The notes under the pieces were generated by a model. That model saw nothing but the letters and a program-made list of their open reading frames with translations, did not search any database and had not been told where the DNA came from. This document shows positions 17,966-27,143 of a DNA stretch of 64,000 nucleotides, one piece after another. Each line of letters begins with the position of its first letter. Position 1 is the stretch's first letter. Position numbers and translations under genes: made by a program. The stretch spans positions 1 to 64,000 of the forward strand of contig CAKSWU010000009.1 in NCBI GenBank assembly GCA_934513205.1, given 5' to 3'. This DNA comes from an uncultured Faecalibacterium sp. GTDB lineage: Bacteria > Bacillota > Clostridia > Oscillospirales > Ruminococcaceae.

Positions 17966-18894
17966 AGCTTGCCGTACTTTACGCCGGTCAGGGTGCGCAG
18001 CACCCCGGCATGGGCAAGGAATTTTACGAAGCATCTCCCGCCTTCCGGGCGGCCTTTGACAGCGCAGCGCTGGATTTTGACCTGCACCGCGTCTGTTTTG
18101 AGGACCCGGACGGCGTTTTGAATCAGACCGAATACACCCAGCCCTGCATGGTGGCCTTTGCCTGCGGCGTGACCGCCGTGCTGGCCGAAAAGGGCGTAAA
18201 GCCCGCCTATCTGGCGGGGCTTTCGCTGGGCGAATACTCCGCGCTGCAGGCAGCCGGGGTGTTCACCGCAAAGCAGGCCATCGAGCTGACCGCCTTCCGG
18301 GGCAAGGCCATGGCCGAGGCTGCAAAGGGCCTTGACTGCGGCATGACCGCCGTGCTGGGGCTGGACAGAGAAAAACTGTCTGCCTGCTGCGAACAGGCAG
18401 CAAAGGCGGGCTGTGTGCAGATCTGCAACTACAACTGCCCGGGGCAGCTGGTCATCGGCGGTGAGAAAGCCGCTGTGGAGCAGGCCGCTGCGCTGGCAAA
18501 GGAAGCCGGTGCCCGCCGCTGCATCCCGCTGAAGGTCAGCGGCCCCTTCCACACAAAGCTGATGGCTCCCGCAGGGGATGCGCTGGCACAGCGCTTTGCG
18601 GGCGAAAGCTTCGGCACCATGGAGACGCCGGTGCTGTTCAACTGTCTGGGGCATGAAAAGGCCGAGACCGACAGCATCCCGCAGCTGCTGGTAAAGCAGG
18701 TGCAGAGCAGCGTCTACATGGAGGACACCCTGCGCCGCTTGGGTGAACTGGGCGTGGACCACATTCTGGAGGTCGGCCCCGGCAACGCCCTGAGCGGTTT
18801 TGTGAAAAAGACTCTGCCCGGGGTGGTCTGCACCGCCGTGGAGACCCCGGAACAGCTGGATGCGGTGCTGACCGCATGGAAGGAAGCAGAATGA
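17962..18894 (+). CDS. fabD: malonyl-CoA--ACP transacylase
   Basis: A 310-residue acyltransferase that loads malonyl onto ACP. It shows YAGQGAQHPGMG at the N-terminus, the nucleophile Ser88 in GLSLGEYS, and His197 in GPFHTKLM. ATG 17962 overlaps the preceding stop (ATGA) with AGGCAG upstream. The length equals the family norm. Confidence 0.95.
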   Translation: MKLAVLYAGQGAQHPGMGKEFYEASPAFRAAFDSAALDFDLHRVCFEDPDGVLNQTEYTQPCMVAFACGVTAVLAEKGVKPAYLAGLSLGEYSALQAAGVFTAKQAIELTAFRGKAMAEAAKGLDCGMTAVLGLDREKLSACCEQAAKAGCVQICNYNCPGQLVIGGEKAAVEQAAALAKEAGARRCIPLKVSGPFHTKLMAPAGDALAQRFAGESFGTMETPVLFNCLGHEKAETDSIPQLLVKQVQSSVYMEDTLRRLGELGVDHILEVGPGNALSGFVKKTLPGVVCTAVETPEQLDAVLTAWKEAE

Positions 18895-19640
18895 GCGAAG
18901 AAAAGCTGACCCGCGCCGCCATTGTTACCGGCGGCAGCCGGGGCATTGGCCGCGCAGTGTGCGTGGCACTGGCAAAGCAGGGCTGCAACGTGGTGGTGAA
19001 CTACTGCCACGGCGCAGAGCCTGCGGAGCAGACGGCAGCGCTCTGCCGCGCCGAGGGCGTGCAGGCGGTGACCGTGCAGGCGGATGTATCCACCGCCGAG
19101 GGCTGCAAGGCGCTGTTCGATGCCGCCGCCGAGGCCTTTGGCCGGGTGGATGTGCTGGTGAACAACGCGGGCATCACCCGGGATAACCTGATCTTGCGCC
19201 TGACCGAGCAGGATTTTGACGCGGTGCTGGACACCAACCTGAAAAGCGCCTTTCTCTGCTGCAAGGAGGCCGCCCGCCGCATGGTGCGCCAGCGCTATGG
19301 CCGCATCGTAAACCTTTCCAGCGTGGTGGCGCTGCGGGGCAACGCCGGTCAGACCAACTACGCCGCCAGCAAGGCGGGGCTCATCGGCCTGACCAAGAGC
19401 CTTGCCCGGGAGCTGGCTGCGCGGAACGTGACCGTGAACGCGGTAGCGCCCGGCTTTATCGACACCGACATGACTGCCGTGCTGCCGGAGACAGTGCGCA
19501 CCGGCATGACGCAGGGCATCCCCGCAGGCCGCGCAGGCCAGCCGGAGGATGTGGCGCAGGCAGTGGCGTTTTTTGCCGCAGAACAAAGCAGCTATCTCAC
19601 CGGGCAGGTGCTCTGTGTGGACGGCGGCATGGCAATGTAA
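18891..19640 (+). CDS. fabG: 3-oxoacyl-ACP reductase
   Basis: A 249-residue short-chain dehydrogenase that uses NADPH to reduce 3-oxoacyl-ACP. It has TGGSRGIGRA (cofactor), NNAGITRDN, a serine in VNLSSVVAL, and the Tyr157/Lys161 pair in YAASK. ATG 18891 overlaps the fabD stop (ATGA). Family and role are secure from context. Confidence 0.95.
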   Translation: MSEEKLTRAAIVTGGSRGIGRAVCVALAKQGCNVVVNYCHGAEPAEQTAALCRAEGVQAVTVQADVSTAEGCKALFDAAAEAFGRVDVLVNNAGITRDNLILRLTEQDFDAVLDTNLKSAFLCCKEAARRMVRQRYGRIVNLSSVVALRGNAGQTNYAASKAGLIGLTKSLARELAARNVTVNAVAPGFIDTDMTAVLPETVRTGMTQGIPAGRAGQPEDVAQAVAFFAAEQSSYLTGQVLCVDGGMAM

Positions 19641-19652
19641 AGGAGAACCCTT

Positions 19653-20891
19653 ATGGAAAAACGCAGAGTTGTGATCACCGGCCTTGGCACGGTGAACCCG
19701 CTGGGCAACAATGTGGCCGACAGCTGGGCGGCAGCCCGTGCCGGTAAATGCGGCATCGGCCCCATCACCCAGTTCGACACCACCGACTTCAAGTGCAAGC
19801 TGGCCGGTGAGGTAAAGGGCTTTGACCCCGAGACCGTGGTGGACAAAAAGGAAGTCCGCAAGATGGCGCGCTTCACCCTGCTGGCACTGGGTGCTGCCGC
19901 CGAAGCCATTGCAGACAGCGGCCTTGATCCCGAGGCTGAGGGCAAAAAGATCGGCGTCATCCTGTCCAGCGGCATCGGCGGCCTGCCCACCATCGAGGAG
20001 CAGCACGCCCGCGGCGAGGAAAAGGGCATGGAGAAGGTAAGCCCCTACTTTGTGCCCATGGCCATTGCCAACATGGCGGCGGCGCAGGTAGCCATCCGCT
20101 TCGGCCTGAAGGGGATGTGCACCTGCCCGGTCACGGCCTGCGCCGGCGGCACCAACGCCGTGGGCGACGCCTTCCACCGCATCCGGGACGGCTACGAGCC
20201 GGTGATGGTCTGCGGCGGCGCGGAAAGCTGCATCAGCCCCTTGGGCATCGGCGGCTTTACCAGCATGAAGGCGCTTTCCACCGCCACCGACCCGGACGCT
20301 GCCAGCCTGCCCTTTGACGCCCGCCGCGGCGGCTTTGTCATGGGCGAGGGCAGCGGTGTGCTGGTGCTGGAGGAGCTGGAGCACGCAAGAGCGCGCGGCG
20401 CACACATCTATGCCGAGGTGGTGGGCTACGGTGCCAACTGCGATGCCTACCACTTTACCGCCCCGGCTCCCGGCGGCGTGGGTGCCATCGACTGCATGAA
20501 GCTGACCCTGGCGGATGCCGGACTTGCACCGGAGCAGGTGGACCACATCAACGCCCACGGCACCGGCACCCACATGAACGATGCCTGCGAGACTGCTGCC
20601 ATCCACGCCGTGTTCGGCGCACACGCAAAGGAGATGACCGTGGTCAGCACCAAGAGCATGACCGGCCATCTGCTGGGCGGTGCGGGCGGCATCGAGGCCG
20701 TGTTTACCGCGCTGGCGCTGCGGGACCAGTTCGCCCCGCCCACCATCCACTACGCCCAGCCCGACCCGGAATGCGATCTGGATTATGTGCCCAACACCGG
20801 GCGGCAGCAGAGCATGGAGTACGCGCTGAGCAACAGTCTGGGCTTTGGCGGTCACAACGCCTGCATCGCCCTGCGCAGATGGGAGGGCTGA
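19653..20891 (+). CDS. fabF: beta-ketoacyl-ACP synthase II
   Basis: A 412-residue elongation condensing enzyme. The nucleophile Cys163 lies in TACAGG, with the histidines in HGTGTHMND and KSMTGHLLGGAGG downstream, as in FabF. Start ATG 19653 follows AAAGGAG. It is 12 bp after fabG and 3 bp before fabZ. No FabB or FabM/FabA gene is in the window, so the source of unsaturated acyl chains, if any, is elsewhere. Confidence 0.96.
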   Translation: MEKRRVVITGLGTVNPLGNNVADSWAAARAGKCGIGPITQFDTTDFKCKLAGEVKGFDPETVVDKKEVRKMARFTLLALGAAAEAIADSGLDPEAEGKKIGVILSSGIGGLPTIEEQHARGEEKGMEKVSPYFVPMAIANMAAAQVAIRFGLKGMCTCPVTACAGGTNAVGDAFHRIRDGYEPVMVCGGAESCISPLGIGGFTSMKALSTATDPDAASLPFDARRGGFVMGEGSGVLVLEELEHARARGAHIYAEVVGYGANCDAYHFTAPAPGGVGAIDCMKLTLADAGLAPEQVDHINAHGTGTHMNDACETAAIHAVFGAHAKEMTVVSTKSMTGHLLGGAGGIEAVFTALALRDQFAPPTIHYAQPDPECDLDYVPNTGRQQSMEYALSNSLGFGGHNACIALRRWEG

Positions 20892-20894
20892 CCC

Positions 20895-21362
20895 ATGGCA
20901 GAGCCCCGTACCGTGCGTGAAAACGCCAACACCCTGAGCAGTGTGCAGATCGCGGAGATCCTGCCCCACCGCTACCCCTTTGCCCTCGTGGACCGCATTC
21001 TGGACTACGAGCCGGGGCAGTGGGCCATCGGCCGCAAGTGCGTCACCCGCAACGAGGAATTTTTCAACGGACACTTCCCGGCGCAGCCGGTCATGCCCGG
21101 CGTGCTGCTGCTGGAAGCACTGGCACAGACCGGCGCTGTGGCGGCGCTGAGTCTGCCGGAAAACAAGGGGAAGCTGGCGCTGTTCGGCGGCATCAAGAGT
21201 GCCCGCTTCCGCAGGCAGGTCACCCCCGGGGACGTGCTCACCCTGCACTGCGAGCTGGTGCAGCAGCACGGCGCTGTGGGCGTAGGCAAGGCCTCGGCAT
21301 GGGTGGACGGCAAGTGCGCCGTCACCGCAGAGCTGACCTTTGTGCTGACCGATCCGGAATAA
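20895..21362 (+). CDS. fabZ: 3-hydroxyacyl-ACP dehydratase
   Basis: A 155-residue hot-dog-fold dehydratase that forms enoyl-ACP. The catalytic histidine lies in GHFPAQPVMPGVLLLE, and HRYPFALVDR precedes it. It has about 10-15 extra N-terminal residues compared with the shortest FabZ. It is the last gene of the operon before a strong terminator. Confidence 0.95.
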   Translation: MAEPRTVRENANTLSSVQIAEILPHRYPFALVDRILDYEPGQWAIGRKCVTRNEEFFNGHFPAQPVMPGVLLLEALAQTGAVAALSLPENKGKLALFGGIKSARFRRQVTPGDVLTLHCELVQQHGAVGVGKASAWVDGKCAVTAELTFVLTDPE

Positions 21363-21368
21363 AAGATC

Positions 21369-21413
21369 AAGCAGCCCGGAAATGACTTGCTGTCGTTTCC
21401 GGGCTGCTTTTTT
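21369..21413 (+). terminator. terminator of the fatty-acid operon
   Basis: GCAGCCCGGAAA pairs with TTTCCGGGCTGC, followed by six T. Confidence 0.93.
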
Positions 21414-21480
21414 GCGCGCAAAACGGAGCAATTTTTGGGGATTGCTTATTTTTGTTCGATTTTTATTTACAAAACGTACC

Positions 21481-21509
21481 TTGACACCGAAATATCCATC
21501 CTGTAATCT
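21481..21509 (+). promoter_or_regulatory. promoter of citrate synthase
   Basis: TTGACA and TAATCT with a 17-bp spacer, 45 bp before the start. Confidence 0.8.
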
Positions 21510-21553
21510 AAAAGGGTATCGAAATTGATGAAGTAGGAAAGGAGCACAAAACT

Positions 21554-22909
21554 ATGGATCACCTCCAGAACGTGATGGACTATTTTGATCAGCAGCAGCC
21601 CCTGTGTGCGGAACATGACCGCATCTCCAAGGACCTCTACCGGGAGTTCGGCGTCAAAGCCGGACTGCGCGATGAAAACGGCAAGGGCGTGTTGGCAGGG
21701 CTGACCAATATCTCCGACATCCGGGCCTTCCGCTATGTGGACGGGGTAAAAAAACCGGCGGATGGTCAGCTGCTGTACCGGGGCTACGATGTGAAGGATC
21801 TGATCCGTGGTTCCGCAGGCGGACGCTTTGCCTTTGAGGAGGCGGGCTATCTGCTGCTGTTCGGCGAGCTGCCCACCCCGGAGAAGCTGGACGAGTTCTG
21901 CAATGTGCTGGGTGCCTGTCGCACCATGCCCACCAACTTTACCCGGGACGTCATTATGAAGGCGTCCAGCCACGATATTATGAACTCCATGGCCCGCAGC
22001 GTGCTGACGCTGGCCTCCTACGACCCCAAGGCCGGGGACCTGTCCATCCCCAACGTGCTGCGCCAGAGCATCCAGCTGGCAGGCATCTTCCCCATGTTGG
22101 CAGTGTACGGCTACCACGCCTACAACCACTATGAAAAGGACGCCAGCATGTATATCCACCGTCCGGACCCCCAGCTTTCCACCGCCGAGAACTTTTTGCG
22201 GATGCTGCGCCCGGACATGGGCTATACCGAGCTGGAAGCCCGGGTACTGGATGTGGCGCTGCTGCTGCATGCCGAGCACGGCGGCGGCAACAACTCCACC
22301 TTTACCACCCGCGTGGTCACCTCCTCCGGCACCGACACCTACTCTGCTATGGCGGCGGCGCTGTGCTCCCTCAAGGGCCCCCGCCACGGCGGTGCCAACC
22401 TGATGGTCATGCAGATGATGCAGAACATCCGGGACAACCTGCGGGATCAGGAGGACGACGAGGAGCTGGAAGCCTACCTGAAAAAGCTGCTGCATGGCGA
22501 AGCCTTTGACCGCAAGGGTCTGATCTACGGCATGGGTCACGCAGTCTACTCCCTCAGCGACCCCCGCGAGGTGGTGTTCAAGGGCTATGTGGAGCAGCTG
22601 GCCCACGAAAAGGGCCGGGACAAGGACCTTGCCCTTTACAACAAGATCGAGCGGATGGCCCCGCAGCTGATCGCGGAGGAGCGCAAGATCTTCAAGGGCG
22701 TCAGCCCCAACGTGGACTTTTACAGCGGCTTTGTGTACGACATGCTGGGCATCCCCATGGAGCTGTATACCCCGCTGTTCGCCGTGGCCCGCATCATGGG
22801 CTGGAGCGCGCACCGCATCGAGGAGCTGCTCAGCGCCAACAAGATCATCCGCCCCGCCTACAAGAGTCTGGGCGGTACCCACGACTATGTCCGCCGCAGC
22901 GAGCGGTAA
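21554..22909 (+). CDS. gltA: citrate synthase
   Basis: A 451-residue citrate synthase that condenses oxaloacetate and acetyl-CoA. Conserved segments include LLYRGYDVKDLI, the histidine motif AEHGGGNNSTFTTRV (about 240-255), GPRHGGAN and GMGHAVYSLSDPR with a second histidine, then VDFYSGFVYDMLGIP with the catalytic aspartate region. It is longer than the 370-residue short form and belongs to the long Clostridial group. RBS AAAGGAG precedes ATG 21554. A MarR gene follows 18 bp later, probably co-transcribed. No aconitase or isocitrate dehydrogenase gene is adjacent. Confidence 0.92.
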   Translation: MDHLQNVMDYFDQQQPLCAEHDRISKDLYREFGVKAGLRDENGKGVLAGLTNISDIRAFRYVDGVKKPADGQLLYRGYDVKDLIRGSAGGRFAFEEAGYLLLFGELPTPEKLDEFCNVLGACRTMPTNFTRDVIMKASSHDIMNSMARSVLTLASYDPKAGDLSIPNVLRQSIQLAGIFPMLAVYGYHAYNHYEKDASMYIHRPDPQLSTAENFLRMLRPDMGYTELEARVLDVALLLHAEHGGGNNSTFTTRVVTSSGTDTYSAMAAALCSLKGPRHGGANLMVMQMMQNIRDNLRDQEDDEELEAYLKKLLHGEAFDRKGLIYGMGHAVYSLSDPREVVFKGYVEQLAHEKGRDKDLALYNKIERMAPQLIAEERKIFKGVSPNVDFYSGFVYDMLGIPMELYTPLFAVARIMGWSAHRIEELLSANKIIRPAYKSLGGTHDYVRRSER

Positions 22910-22927
22910 CAGAAAGGAGCACCCACG

Positions 22928-23371
22928 ATGGAACTGAAGCATCACCCGGAAGAATGGTTTTTTCTGCACAATTTTGACATTGACCGTGTGTTCCGCACCA
23001 TCCAGCGGGCCGATTACCTGATCCTGTACTACATCAAGATGCAGGCCGAGCAGCACCCGGACGAAAAGCTTTATCTGTCCGACCTTGCCGCCGCCATGGG
23101 CATCAAGGTGACCGAGCTGTCCAAAGGCATCGAAAAGCTGCAGGACAAGGGGCTTGTGCTCTGGAAAACCGACCGCGAAGCGGGCCGCACCTATGTGGAG
23201 CTTTCCAGCAAGGCGGTGGAGCTGATGGCGGAAGAGCGCGATTTTATGAAGCACTGCTACGCCCGCCTGCGCACCGAGCTGGGCGATGACGAGCTGCGCC
23301 GCGCGGTGGACATCATGCAGAAGGTGACGGCTGTATTGCAGGAAGAACGGGACCATATGGATCAGGATTGA
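22928..23371 (+). CDS. MarR family transcriptional regulator
   Basis: A 147-residue winged-helix regulator. The first helix region (RTIQRADYLILYYIKMQ) is followed by a helix-turn-helix (LYLSDLAAAMGIKVTELSKGIEKLQDKG, in part) and a wing (GLVLWKTDREAGRTYVEL). The C-terminal helix forms the dimer. It starts 18 bp after gltA with AAAGGAG, so it may control that gene. Ligand unknown. Confidence 0.82.
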   Translation: MELKHHPEEWFFLHNFDIDRVFRTIQRADYLILYYIKMQAEQHPDEKLYLSDLAAAMGIKVTELSKGIEKLQDKGLVLWKTDREAGRTYVELSSKAVELMAEERDFMKHCYARLRTELGDDELRRAVDIMQKVTAVLQEERDHMDQD

Positions 23372-23406
23372 AAAAAGGCTGTGATGCATGCATCACAGCC
23401 TTTTTT
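23371..23406. terminator. perfect palindromic bidirectional terminator
   Basis: AAAAAAGGCTGTGATGCA and its exact reverse complement meet at the centre (36-bp perfect palindrome). It serves the MarR gene and the convergent GH105 gene. Confidence 0.93.
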
Positions 23407-23412
23407 GTTGGG

Positions 23413-24558
23413 TCACTTTCTGGCGATCATTTCGGTATAGGCCAGCACCAGTGGGCCGACGCCCTTGGCGTCGTTGCAGACCACCGGCTCGCTGAAGTAG
23501 TAGGCCAGAGAGCCGTCCCTGTGGTCCTTGCCGCCCAGACCTGCCACAAGGCAGATGCCGTCCAGCTGCAGGCTGCCGTCCGGATTGCGGGACAGATACC
23601 GGTCGCAGGTGCCGTAGAAGGCTTTCTCCGCCCATGCTGCCATGCGCCCCGGCAGGTAGCCCAGACGTACGCCCTTGAGCACGGCATAGGCGAACAGGGC
23701 GGTTCCGCTGGTCTCCAGATAGTTGCCCTCAACGCCCGGGTGGTCGATGACCTGCCAGAACATGCCGGTGTCCTCGTCCTGGAACCTGTGCATGTCCTCC
23801 ACAGCCTGCTTGAGCATGGCCATGATGCTGCGGTACTCGTTGTACAGCTGCTCGTCCATGCGCTCCAGCACGTCCACCATCGCCACAAGGAACCAGCCCA
23901 TCGCCCGCAGCCAGAAATTGGGGCTGCAGCCGGTGACGGGGTCTGCCCAGTACATCTGGCGGCTCTCGTCGTAGCCGTGGTAGTACAGGCCGGTCTTTTC
24001 GTCCCGCATATGCTTTTTGATGTTCATAAACTGCTTGTAGCTGTCGATGCAGCCCTGCATCTTGTTGAAACGGGTCTCGTACTCCATGTAAAAGGGCTGT
24101 GCCATGTAGGTGCCGTCCAGCCACACCTGCCACGGGTAGATGTCCTTGTGCCAGAAGTTGCCCTCTTTGGTGCGGGGCTGGGTCAGCAGCTGGCTGCGGA
24201 TGGTCTCGATGGCCTTGCGGTATTTTTCGCTGCCAAAGATGTCGTAGAGGGTGAACAGGTTCTTGCCCTGATTCACGTTGTCCAGATTGTACTCCCGGGG
24301 GTCGTAGGTGCGGATGGAGCCGTCCTCCTGCACAAAGGCGTCGATGAAGTCCTTGGAGAACTGCAGATACTTGTCGCTGCCGGTGGTTTTGTACAGGCTG
24401 AGGGTGGCGGTGACCATGCAGCCGTCGATGTAGTTCCACTTGTTGGGCTTGCCGCTGCGCACCTTTTCGATGTTCCACAGGGGGGCTTCGGCGGTGGAAT
24501 GGGCGATCAGGTAGTCCACATAATCGCCCAGCATGGACAGGATCTCTTCATGGGTCAT
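23413..24558 (-). CDS. GH88/GH105 unsaturated rhamnogalacturonyl hydrolase
   Basis: A 381-residue (alpha/alpha)6-barrel glycosidase of the YteR/YesR (GH105) type. These cytoplasmic enzymes hydrate and remove the unsaturated galacturonic acid left by pectin or rhamnogalacturonan lyases. YIDGCMVTATL (about 43) and WLDGTYMAQPFY (about 143, likely catalytic Asp) are conserved, with later GWFLVAMVDVLE and GNYLETSGTALFAYA. No signal peptide. Start ATG 24558 is nine bases after GGAGG. It lies four bases downstream of the GH28 gene in one operon. Confidence 0.88.
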   Translation of the reverse strand: MTHEEILSMLGDYVDYLIAHSTAEAPLWNIEKVRSGKPNKWNYIDGCMVTATLSLYKTTGSDKYLQFSKDFIDAFVQEDGSIRTYDPREYNLDNVNQGKNLFTLYDIFGSEKYRKAIETIRSQLLTQPRTKEGNFWHKDIYPWQVWLDGTYMAQPFYMEYETRFNKMQGCIDSYKQFMNIKKHMRDEKTGLYYHGYDESRQMYWADPVTGCSPNFWLRAMGWFLVAMVDVLERMDEQLYNEYRSIMAMLKQAVEDMHRFQDEDTGMFWQVIDHPGVEGNYLETSGTALFAYAVLKGVRLGYLPGRMAAWAEKAFYGTCDRYLSRNPDGSLQLDGICLVAGLGGKDHRDGSLAYYFSEPVVCNDAKGVGPLVLAYTEMIARK

Positions 24559-24562
24559 GGCA

Positions 24563-26119
24563 TTAGTCCTCCTTAAAATGACCGACGTTAGCAAAGCGCA
24601 GACGCTCGCCCTCATAGCCTTCGATCTTTACGTTGTGCAGGTCGATCTCTTTGACGTTCTCGGCGTAGATGGCCAGCTTTTTCACCAGCGGACGGTTGTC
24701 TGCCATGGCAGCCTGACCGGCTTCGGCGTTGGGGTCGAAGGTGATGTGGATATTTTTCATGCTGACCCGCTCGATGGGCTGCTCCGGCAGACCGTCAAAG
24801 TAGCAGCCGGCAAACTGCGCATCGGTCGCTACGATATCCTCCATGGTCAGGCTGCCCAGCTTGGGGGTGTACTCGTCCACCGGCAGCGGCTCGCGGCACT
24901 GGACATAGGGGCCGTGACCGTCCGGGTCGCAGAAGTAGAACATGTTGATGACAAAGGGTGCCTTGACGCCCCGCATCTCCACATTGCGGAACACCAGCCC
25001 GTCGATAACGGCGGTGTTGCCGCGGCCCCGGCGGGTCTTGACCCGCAGACCGCGGTCGGTGTGGTCCATCAGGCACTGGGTCACCACCATGTCCTTGACG
25101 CCGCCGCTCATCTCGCTGCCGATGACGATGCCGCCGTGGCCCTTGTCCAGCAGGCAGTTGCGGATGACGGTGTGCTCGCAGCTCTTTTTCAGCTTCATGC
25201 CAAGAAAGACCTTGCTGGCCTTCATGGCGATGCAGTCGTCGCCCACATGGATGTTCATGCCGATGATGCGGATGTGCTCGCAGCTTTCGGGGTCGATGCC
25301 GTCTGTGTTGGGAGCGTTGTAGGGGTTGTTGATGTTGAAGTTGAGCAGGTCCAGATGCTTGACGAAGATGGGGTGGATGGTCCACGAAAAGCTGTTCTGC
25401 ACCGTGATGCCGTGCAGGCAGACGTTTTCGCTGTCCACCGCCGCCACAGCCCGGGGCCGCCATGCGATGCGCTTGACCTTGGGGTTCACCCACCAGTCGC
25501 CGTTCTGCGCGTCGCAGTCCAGTGTGCCCTCGCCGGTGACGACGACATCGTGCACCTGCGTGATGTTCAAAAGGCCCGCAAAGCTGTCCAGCGGGTTGCC
25601 CTCCCAGCCGGTCAGGTAGTATTCGTCCACCTCATTCTCGCTGGGCAGCACCCCGGGCAGGATGGGGTAGTGGGTGCGGTCGTTGTCACCCAGCAGAACC
25701 GCGCCTTTTTCCAGATACAGGGTGGTGCTGCTCTTCATAAACAGGCTGGCAGTGCGGTAGCGGCCGGCGGGCACATACACCGTGCCGCCCTTGGGACAGG
25801 TGGACAGCGCCGCCTGCAGCTTGCCGGTGTTGTCGGTGGTGCCGTCTGCCACCAGACCGTAGCGGGACGCATCCACAAAGAAGGTCTCGGCATCGGTGGT
25901 GAAATCCAGCTTCAAAGTCTCGCCCTCTGCCTGCACGCCCACGGTGTAGGTGGTGCCGGGCAGCAGCGAAAACAGCGAGAACACGTTGGTATTGCAGGCT
26001 TCGTACACCACCTTGCCGTTCAGCGTGACGGTAAAGGGATGGGCGGGACGGTAGCACAGGCCGTTCTCCAGCTCGAAAACGGCGCTGCGCGTCATAGCGC
26101 GGATAAGGGAAAGATCCAT
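24563..26119 (-). CDS. GH28 polygalacturonase-type glycosidase
   Basis: A 518-residue right-handed beta-helix enzyme of family GH28, which hydrolyses galacturonic acid linkages in pectin. The family motifs are NTDG (about 271), GDDC (about 293), GHGG (about 328) and RVK (about 356), so the catalytic acids and the RIK-type site are intact. A small N-terminal domain (about 1-85) precedes the helix. There is no signal peptide, so it should act inside the cell on imported oligosaccharides. Start ATG 26119 follows AGGAGG. Exo-action on oligogalacturonate or rhamnogalacturonate pieces is likely. Confidence 0.9.
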   Translation of the reverse strand: MDLSLIRAMTRSAVFELENGLCYRPAHPFTVTLNGKVVYEACNTNVFSLFSLLPGTTYTVGVQAEGETLKLDFTTDAETFFVDASRYGLVADGTTDNTGKLQAALSTCPKGGTVYVPAGRYRTASLFMKSSTTLYLEKGAVLLGDNDRTHYPILPGVLPSENEVDEYYLTGWEGNPLDSFAGLLNITQVHDVVVTGEGTLDCDAQNGDWWVNPKVKRIAWRPRAVAAVDSENVCLHGITVQNSFSWTIHPIFVKHLDLLNFNINNPYNAPNTDGIDPESCEHIRIIGMNIHVGDDCIAMKASKVFLGMKLKKSCEHTVIRNCLLDKGHGGIVIGSEMSGGVKDMVVTQCLMDHTDRGLRVKTRRGRGNTAVIDGLVFRNVEMRGVKAPFVINMFYFCDPDGHGPYVQCREPLPVDEYTPKLGSLTMEDIVATDAQFAGCYFDGLPEQPIERVSMKNIHITFDPNAEAGQAAMADNRPLVKKLAIYAENVKEIDLHNVKIEGYEGERLRFANVGHFKED

Positions 26120-26205
26120 GGTAGAACCTCCTGAAAGATGGTTTTGTCTTGCCCGGAAACGGGCGGATGTGGTATGATGGAGAAAATCAAAAAAGAGGGA
26201 TGACG

Positions 26206-27018
26206 ATGAAGGCAGAGCGCGAAAAGATCGCCGGAAAGGTAGTGGCAGCCTCGGTACGGCTCAACAGTGAACCCTATGAGCTGGTGCCGGACGGGGAGAA
26301 CTGTTTTCTGCTGCTGGTGGCAGAGGGCAGCTTCACGCTGGAATACGGCGAAGAAACCGCCCTTGCCACCCCCGGCAGCACCCTGCTGCTGGGGCCCGGC
26401 GGGGGCAGGATGCGGGCGGCGGGCAGCGCCGAACTGGTGGGCTGCCGGTTCCCGCTGGGGGTGCTGCATGACCTGCGCAGTGCTGCCGGGCGGGACTATG
26501 CCTGGCTGTTTGCCGCCGGACAGTGCACGGTGCTGTACGGCCCGGTGCAGTGGGCCAACCGCCTGCGCACTCTGCTGGAGATGATGAGCGCCGCCCGGGG
26601 AGAACAGGATTACCCCGGGCCGCTGTACCTGCTTCTGATCCTGCATTATGTGGAACAGGAGTGCATTGCAGAGAGCAGTGCCGCCGCCCGGCCCCGCAAC
26701 GAGACGGTGGAAAAGATCTGCGCCTATCTGGCAGAGAACTATTCGCAGAAGTTCTCCCTCACCGAGGTGGCAGCGCGGTTCTACATCTCGCCCTACTATC
26801 TGAGCCGTCTGTTCCGGCGGGTAACGGGGCAGTCCATCGTGGACTACATCAACAACCGCCGCATCGACGCCGCCCGGAGGCTGCTGGAAAACACAGAGCT
26901 GTCCATCAGCGACATTGCGGAACAGACCGGCTTTGCCAGCGCCGCCCACTTCCGCCGTGTGTTCCGCGAGGTGATGGAGGTCAGTCCGCTGCAGTACCGC
27001 AAGAAGCAGAGAAAATGA
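26206..27018 (+). CDS. AraC family transcriptional regulator
   Basis: A 270-residue regulator with an N-terminal cupin-like sensing domain (LEYGEETALATPGSTLLLGP) and a C-terminal double helix-turn-helix (about 175-270, FSLTEVAARFYISPYYLSRLF and SISDIAEQTGFASAAHFRRVF). Start ATG 26206 is six bases after AGAGGG. It is divergent from the GH28/GH105 operon with only 86 bp between starts, so it probably activates pectin genes in response to an imported sugar. Confidence 0.88.
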   Translation: MKAEREKIAGKVVAASVRLNSEPYELVPDGENCFLLLVAEGSFTLEYGEETALATPGSTLLLGPGGGRMRAAGSAELVGCRFPLGVLHDLRSAAGRDYAWLFAAGQCTVLYGPVQWANRLRTLLEMMSAARGEQDYPGPLYLLLILHYVEQECIAESSAAARPRNETVEKICAYLAENYSQKFSLTEVAARFYISPYYLSRLFRRVTGQSIVDYINNRRIDAARRLLENTELSISDIAEQTGFASAAHFRRVFREVMEVSPLQYRKKQRK

Positions 27019-27066
27019 TCATTCCGCGGCGCGGCACATCCTATCCGCCGCAGGCAGATCCATCAT

Positions 27067-27111
27067 AAAAACACCCCCTGTGCCATACGGGAGCGGCACA
27101 GGGGGTGTTTT
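27067..27111. terminator. bidirectional terminator between araC-type gene and ABC permeases
   Basis: AAAACACCCCCTGTGCC pairs with GGCACAGGGGGTGTTTT. Confidence 0.92.
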
Positions 27112-27143
27112 GTCAGTATCGGGGGATCGCGGTGGGCAAAAGC

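Noticed and set aside
18714..21431. A 905-codon open frame opposite fabD-fabG-fabF-fabZ
   Set aside because: Spans four recognised enzymes on the other strand and has no domain.
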